This document shows positions 34,022 through 37,272 of a DNA stretch of 37,272 nt, piece by piece. The number at the start of each line of letters is the position of its first letter. Within the stretch, counting starts at the first letter, position 1. A program made the translations under genes and the position numbers. The stretch spans positions 1 to 37,272 of the forward strand of contig JAPDPQ010000044.1 in the NCBI GenBank assembly GCA_034506395.1. Direction: 5' to 3'. This stretch comes from a candidate division KSB1 bacterium (GTDB lineage: Bacteria > Zhuqueibacterota > Zhuqueibacteria > Thermofontimicrobiales > Thermofontimicrobiaceae). The notes under the pieces are model-generated. The model was not told the DNA's origin, ran no database searches, and was given only the letters and a program-made list of their open reading frames with translations.

Positions 34022-35085
34022 CAGTTTTGTAATGGCAGTTTGAATTCCACTTTAAATTTGTTTGCCTCTGATTGATCGATCTGCCATGCGTAATTTGCGC
34101 CGTACATCCGATCCAATCGCTGGCGAATATTCGTGAGAGAAATGCCATTGCTTGCTGAAGTGGCGGGTTTCGACGACCTGTCACCACCAGTTTCATTGAT
34201 AACGGTACCAACGATCTGGTCATCGATGCGCCTGATCGATAACGAAATCGTCCCGCCAGTTCGGGTGCTGGCGATGCCGTGTTTTACAGCATTTTCGAGC
34301 AACGGTTGCAGCAGCATGGCTGGAAACGGCTTGGTCAGCAAATCGGGATCGATGTCCTCCTTGAAAATCATCTTGTCTCCAAATCGCATTTGCTCGATGG
34401 CCAAATAGGTATGCACCAATTCCAACTCTTCTTTGAACGGGATCATTAATTTATCATGGGTCTCAAGGGACATCCGCAGCAAATCGGATAGATGGGCAAT
34501 CATCTTTCTTGCCGATAAAGGATCTTTGGTGACCAAAGCATTGATGGAATTCAGCGCATTGAACAGAAAATGGGGATTCATCTGCAATTTGAGCGCCTTG
34601 AGTTCGGCGTCTCGGGTGAGAATTTTGAGTTCAGCTTCTTCGATCTCTTTCTGTTTCAAATTGCGATGATAGATGATGGTGTAAAAAATTCCTGCCACGA
34701 AGAAGTACTGTATCATGCCAAATAAAAATTGCCAGCCAATGATCCCCCTGACATCGACCTGCTCAAAAATTCGCTCGCCCTCGGCCAGATACCAGGAACC
34801 ATAGCTCAAAAAAAGCCATAGCGCTGAACAAAGAATGGCGAAAAGAAAATGAATTGAGAAGAAGAGAACTTTGCTTGTCCGATCGAAAGAGATTTTTTTA
34901 CAAATAAACCAGATCACCAGGCTGACCAGGCCAAACAGGTAGTTGTAGTTGGCTGAAGCAATGAGCGCCGCCCAAAAGGGAATCGCTTCGATTTGTAGAT
35001 ACATCACCAGCGCATAAAACAACACCCAGAGGGTGCATAGCAGGATGACCCAGCAGATTGTTTTTGATTTTGTTGCTGTTTTCAT
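34021..35085 (-). CDS. LytS/YehU-type sensor histidine kinase
   Basis: Membrane histidine kinase of 354 residues. Four or so transmembrane helices lie in residues about 8-140, followed by a short coiled coil. The His_kinase domain has MNPHFLFNALNSINALV with H172 as phospho-acceptor, and the ATPase domain has LLQPLLENAVKHGI and a late GISLTNIRQRLDRMYG stretch. No separate sensor domain is seen, so the membrane region is the likely sensor. It partners the LytTR regulator immediately downstream. Confidence 0.95.
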   Translation of the reverse strand: MKTATKSKTICWVILLCTLWVLFYALVMYLQIEAIPFWAALIASANYNYLFGLVSLVIWFICKKISFDRTSKVLFFSIHFLFAILCSALWLFLSYGSWYLAEGERIFEQVDVRGIIGWQFLFGMIQYFFVAGIFYTIIYHRNLKQKEIEEAELKILTRDAELKALKLQMNPHFLFNALNSINALVTKDPLSARKMIAHLSDLLRMSLETHDKLMIPFKEELELVHTYLAIEQMRFGDKMIFKEDIDPDLLTKPFPAMLLQPLLENAVKHGIASTRTGGTISLSIRRIDDQIVGTVINETGGDRSSKPATSASNGISLTNIRQRLDRMYGANYAWQIDQSEANKFKVEFKLPLQN

Positions 35086-35098
35086 TTTTTACTCATTG

Positions 35099-35139
35099 TG
35101 ACCAAGCATGCATTCCTAAACTTAATAAGTTCAGGAATG
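35099..35139. repeat. Palindromic repeat, copy 1
   Basis: CATTCCTAAACTTA (35111-35124) is inverted at 35126-35139 with one mismatch. The preceding TGACCAAGCAT (35099-35109) also precedes copy 2 (from 35355), so this is a direct repeat of the same element. It sits just upstream of the kinase gene. Confidence 0.75.
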
Positions 35140-35167
35140 ATTGGAAATCGGATAACAAAACCGTACA

Positions 35168-35311
35168 AATTTAGCCAACTGAATAAACGTGTCATTTCGA
35201 GCGTAGCGAGAAATCTCTCTTGTAAACATCTTCTATGATTCGGCGGTCTTTTGCTAGTAAAGATTCCTCCCTTCGGTCGGAATGACAGGCTCTGGTTCAA
35301 ACGGCTAAATT
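35168..35311. repeat. Nested inverted-repeat (MITE-like) element
   Basis: AATTTAGCC (35168-35176) is inverted at 35303-35311. Inside, TGTCATTTCGA (35190-35200) pairs with TCGGAATGACA (35277-35287) with one mismatch, and the arm contains GAGCGTAGCGAGAAATC. This resembles a palindrome family seen in many bacterial genomes, from memory. It is non-coding. Confidence 0.65.
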
Positions 35312-35354
35312 CTTACTCAAAACCTATGTTACCTGTGGTTTTTTAAGATTAACT

Positions 35355-35394
35355 TGACCAAGCATTCCTAAACTTGAAAAGTTTAGGAATGCTT
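35355..35394. repeat. Palindromic repeat, copy 2 (perfect 16-bp arms)
   Basis: AAGCATTCCTAAACTT (35360-35375) is perfectly inverted at 35379-35394 around the loop GAA. It shares its 5' flank and left arm with copy 1. It lies 42 bp downstream of the TPR gene stop; no T-run follows on the minus strand, so a standard terminator is unlikely. Confidence 0.8.
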
Positions 35395-35436
35395 TCACAT
35401 TAAATTTAACCCGATCAAACCAAAAATTCAAGCTCT

Positions 35437-36225
35437 TTATTTTATAGCCATCATTTTCTTCTGCAGATCTGGCAACAAAACATAGTTCACCCAAGCATAC
35501 TCAGGATTGATTTCCAGCGCCTTCTCAAAGTTAGCTTTTGCTGATTCAAATTCGCCATCTTTCACTTGCACCACACCCAGCCAGGCATACGCTTCCTCAT
35601 GCCCCCAATTGGGCAGCAGGGGATCAGCGACTTTGAAGCTATCGAAACAAGCAATGGCTTGCTCAAAATGCTTTTTCGCTTTTTCCTTGCTGCCGCCAAA
35701 CATCTTCGGTGTGTAATAGGCCGACCAGGCTTGAATCAGGTAATTTCGAGGATTGTGAGGTTCAAGCGCCATCGCCTTGTCCATTTCTTTGCCCGCCTTT
35801 GGCCCCAGGGTCATGGCTGAAAAAGGACTGACGGCGATTTTATTTCCGTACATCGAGCTCAAGAGACTATGCGCTTCTGCAAAATCGGGTTTGGCTTCGA
35901 TGCATTGTAGCAACTGGTCGATCCCATCATCAATGAACGGTTTGGCTTGATTCTGGTTCTGTTTTGAAAAATGGAAGGACGTCAATCGATAATCTGCCAG
36001 GCCGATATAATAGCGCACCAACCAAGCTTTTGACGAAGGCTCGCTTAAAAGTCGCTCGAAATAAGCACGGGCTTGCAGGAGATCGGCTTCCTCCCAGGTA
36101 TTTTCAGCTTGCTTGAGTTGCTGCTTGCCCTGAATGATCAAAGAGTCGATGGTGATGTCAGTTTGAGCAATTGAAATAAAAGGGGCGATAAATAGAAACA
36201 ATGTTATTAAGAATGTCTTTTTCAT
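35437..36225 (-). CDS. Secreted tetratricopeptide-repeat protein
   Basis: A 262-residue exported protein with a clear signal peptide (residues 1-20, cleavage after SIAQ). The rest is helical with TPR-like repeats, for example ADLLQARAYFERLLSEPSS, AKKHFEQAIACFDSFKVADP and the C-terminal unit ESAKANFEKALEINPEYAWV. TPR proteins mediate protein-protein contacts; no enzyme motif is seen. It lies upstream of the two-component pair on the same strand, separated by palindromic repeats. Confidence 0.9.
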   Translation of the reverse strand: MKKTFLITLFLFIAPFISIAQTDITIDSLIIQGKQQLKQAENTWEEADLLQARAYFERLLSEPSSKAWLVRYYIGLADYRLTSFHFSKQNQNQAKPFIDDGIDQLLQCIEAKPDFAEAHSLLSSMYGNKIAVSPFSAMTLGPKAGKEMDKAMALEPHNPRNYLIQAWSAYYTPKMFGGSKEKAKKHFEQAIACFDSFKVADPLLPNWGHEEAYAWLGVVQVKDGEFESAKANFEKALEINPEYAWVNYVLLPDLQKKMMAIK

Positions 36226-36270
36226 TTGAACCTCCGATTGTTATTATTTTGAGCTGATTTTCTTAAACCT

Positions 36271-36353
36271 TAACATCCCCCTAAATCCCCGCGCCAACTG
36301 GCGGGGGGACTTTTTTAATCCCCCCCTTTGAAGGGGGGCCAGGGGGGATGTTA
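36271..36353. repeat. C/G-rich nested palindromic repeat
   Basis: TAACATCCCCC (36271-36281) is inverted at 36343-36353. Inside lie two further hairpins: CCCCGCGCC...GGCGGGG around 36287-36306, followed by ACTTTTTT on the plus strand, and CCCCCC...GGGGGG around 36320-36338. The whole element fills most of the gap between the TPR gene and the TonB receptor gene. Confidence 0.75.
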
Positions 36354-36378
36354 TATTTAGCGTTTGGAATTTTCCCAT

Positions 36379-37272
36379 TTACATATTAAATGAAACCCCA
36401 AAATAAACCGACCTGCCAAACGAGCTCTCCACCGCATCCCGCCGCTGATAATCAGGCGAATAGCGATAATCATAGATGTTGATTCTTCCCTCCAGATTGG
36501 AGATGCCTAAATAAAAGATCGTCAGATTCCTTTCGAAAAAGCGATGCAAATGGGAGAGGGTAAAATCTATTCGCATATAATCTGGGACTCTCGCCTGATG
36601 ATATTTATCGGGCGCAGGGGTATATGGTTTGCCTGTAGCATAACGAAAGCTGATTCCCGCTGAAAAATTTTTGGGCAGTGTGGCATTTAGCACCAGCGTC
36701 AAGTTGTGGGTGATATCGAAATAAGGCGGGGCCAACGTTGGCGCATCCAGCCATTTGCGACGGGCTTTGAGCCAGCTATACGACATCCAGCCTGAAATTG
36801 GCCCATAAGAATTTTTGGCAAATACATCGATGCCAGTGGCATAGCCATGCCCTTGATTGACGTAATTCAATTGCTCATCCTCCAGCAGCAGCCTGGAGTA
36901 ATTTTTATAATAGCCTTCCAGTCGGAAAATTTTATTTTCCTGCTGAAACGCATAGCCGATGATGTAATGTACCGCTTTCATCGATGACAATTGAGGATTT
37001 CCCACGTAAGGATCATAATAACTCGGCTCAGGAAACTGGTGATAGATACCCCAACTGGCCGTGAGATTCGACTGGGGCGTTAACGAATAGATCAGCGCCA
37101 GTCGTGGATCAAAAATATATTTTTTCGAAATGGACTCATACTCGCCCCTTAGTCCTGGGGTCATTTTTATCCCCAATGGACCAAATAGCTCCAACTCGAT
37201 AAATTGAGCGGCTCGGTAGGAATTGTAATCGGTATTCACCTGATCGGTTGGCGCAGTAGGGCTTAAATCCAA
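36379..37272 (-). CDS. TonB-dependent receptor, C-terminal part (cut by window edge)
   Basis: The 3' end of an outer-membrane TonB-dependent receptor gene; only 297 residues are in the window, and the upstream part (plug domain) lies beyond the right edge. The visible part is a series of amphipathic beta strands with family-like stretches: LIYSLTPQSNLTASWGIYHQ, YYDPYVGNPQLSSMKA, FRLEGYYKNYSRLL, and a last strand SVYFGVSFNM ending near the C terminus. The substrate (siderophore, vitamin or glycan) cannot be inferred. The apparent start at the window edge is an artefact of truncation. Confidence 0.92.
   Translation of the reverse strand: MDLSPTAPTDQVNTDYNSYRAAQFIELELFGPLGIKMTPGLRGEYESISKKYIFDPRLALIYSLTPQSNLTASWGIYHQFPEPSYYDPYVGNPQLSSMKAVHYIIGYAFQQENKIFRLEGYYKNYSRLLLEDEQLNYVNQGHGYATGIDVFAKNSYGPISGWMSYSWLKARRKWLDAPTLAPPYFDITHNLTLVLNATLPKNFSAGISFRYATGKPYTPAPDKYHQARVPDYMRIDFTLSHLHRFFERNLTIFYLGISNLEGRINIYDYRYSPDYQRRDAVESSFGRSVYFGVSFNM

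Noticed and set aside
35099..35394. CRISPR-like array
   Set aside because: Only two palindrome copies with a different repeat element between them; no regular repeat-spacer pattern and no cas genes.

Overview
The window looks like a chromosomal segment from a diderm (Gram-negative-type) bacterium. It encodes a TonB-dependent receptor, a TolC/HlyD/RND efflux operon, a heptose kinase of lipopolysaccharide synthesis, and a peptidase that appears joined to an outer-membrane barrel. The LytS/LytTR regulators, many small palindromic intergenic repeats and moderate G+C suggest a member of the FCB superphylum, possibly a candidate lineage near Calditrichota/KSB1. That placement is inference; no rRNA or phylogenetic marker comparison was possible. 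Promoters that could be read fit a sigma70-like TTGACT/A, 16-17 bp, TATATT/TATTAT pattern, and many genes have a GGAG-type ribosome binding site.

Left part (1-7.8 kb, minus strand): a respiratory complex I operon in the order nuoA-B-C-D-E-[two foreign genes]-F-G, with nuoG running off the left edge. The peripheral arm and NADH module are preserved, including the motifs for N1a, N1b, N2, N3, N4, N5 and N7. Between nuoE and nuoF sit a RecF/SMC-like (AAA15-type) ATPase and a small partner with a possible nuclease fold. They overlap by ATGA and have no visible link to respiration. I regard this pair as the most interesting candidate for an undescribed, perhaps defence-like, system.

Middle part (8-20 kb): an SDR oxidoreductase and a secreted GH20 beta-N-acetylhexosaminidase on the minus strand; then on the plus strand an orphan L-rhamnose isomerase and a TetR-TolC-HlyD-RND efflux operon with a palindromic operator before tetR and an intrinsic terminator after the pump gene.

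20-29.6 kb: a YfcE-type phosphoesterase, a single-domain heptose-7-phosphate kinase, and a 1008-residue M1 metallopeptidase with a C-terminal barrel-like region, all on the plus strand. A minus-strand group follows: a HExxH metalloprotease with a C-terminal beta domain, a DAACS dicarboxylate/glutamate symporter, and an ATPase-cupin pair.

29.7-37.3 kb: murG followed directly by a GT2 glycosyltransferase, two tandem tRNA-Lys genes (UUU and CUU) with a clear promoter and terminator, a PflX-like radical SAM protein, a LytS/LytTR two-component pair, a secreted TPR protein, and the C-terminal part of a TonB-dependent receptor. Several palindromic repeats lie in the intergenic spaces (6.65, 9.06, 35.1-35.4 and 36.3 kb). 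No IS element, CRISPR array, prophage or rRNA was seen.
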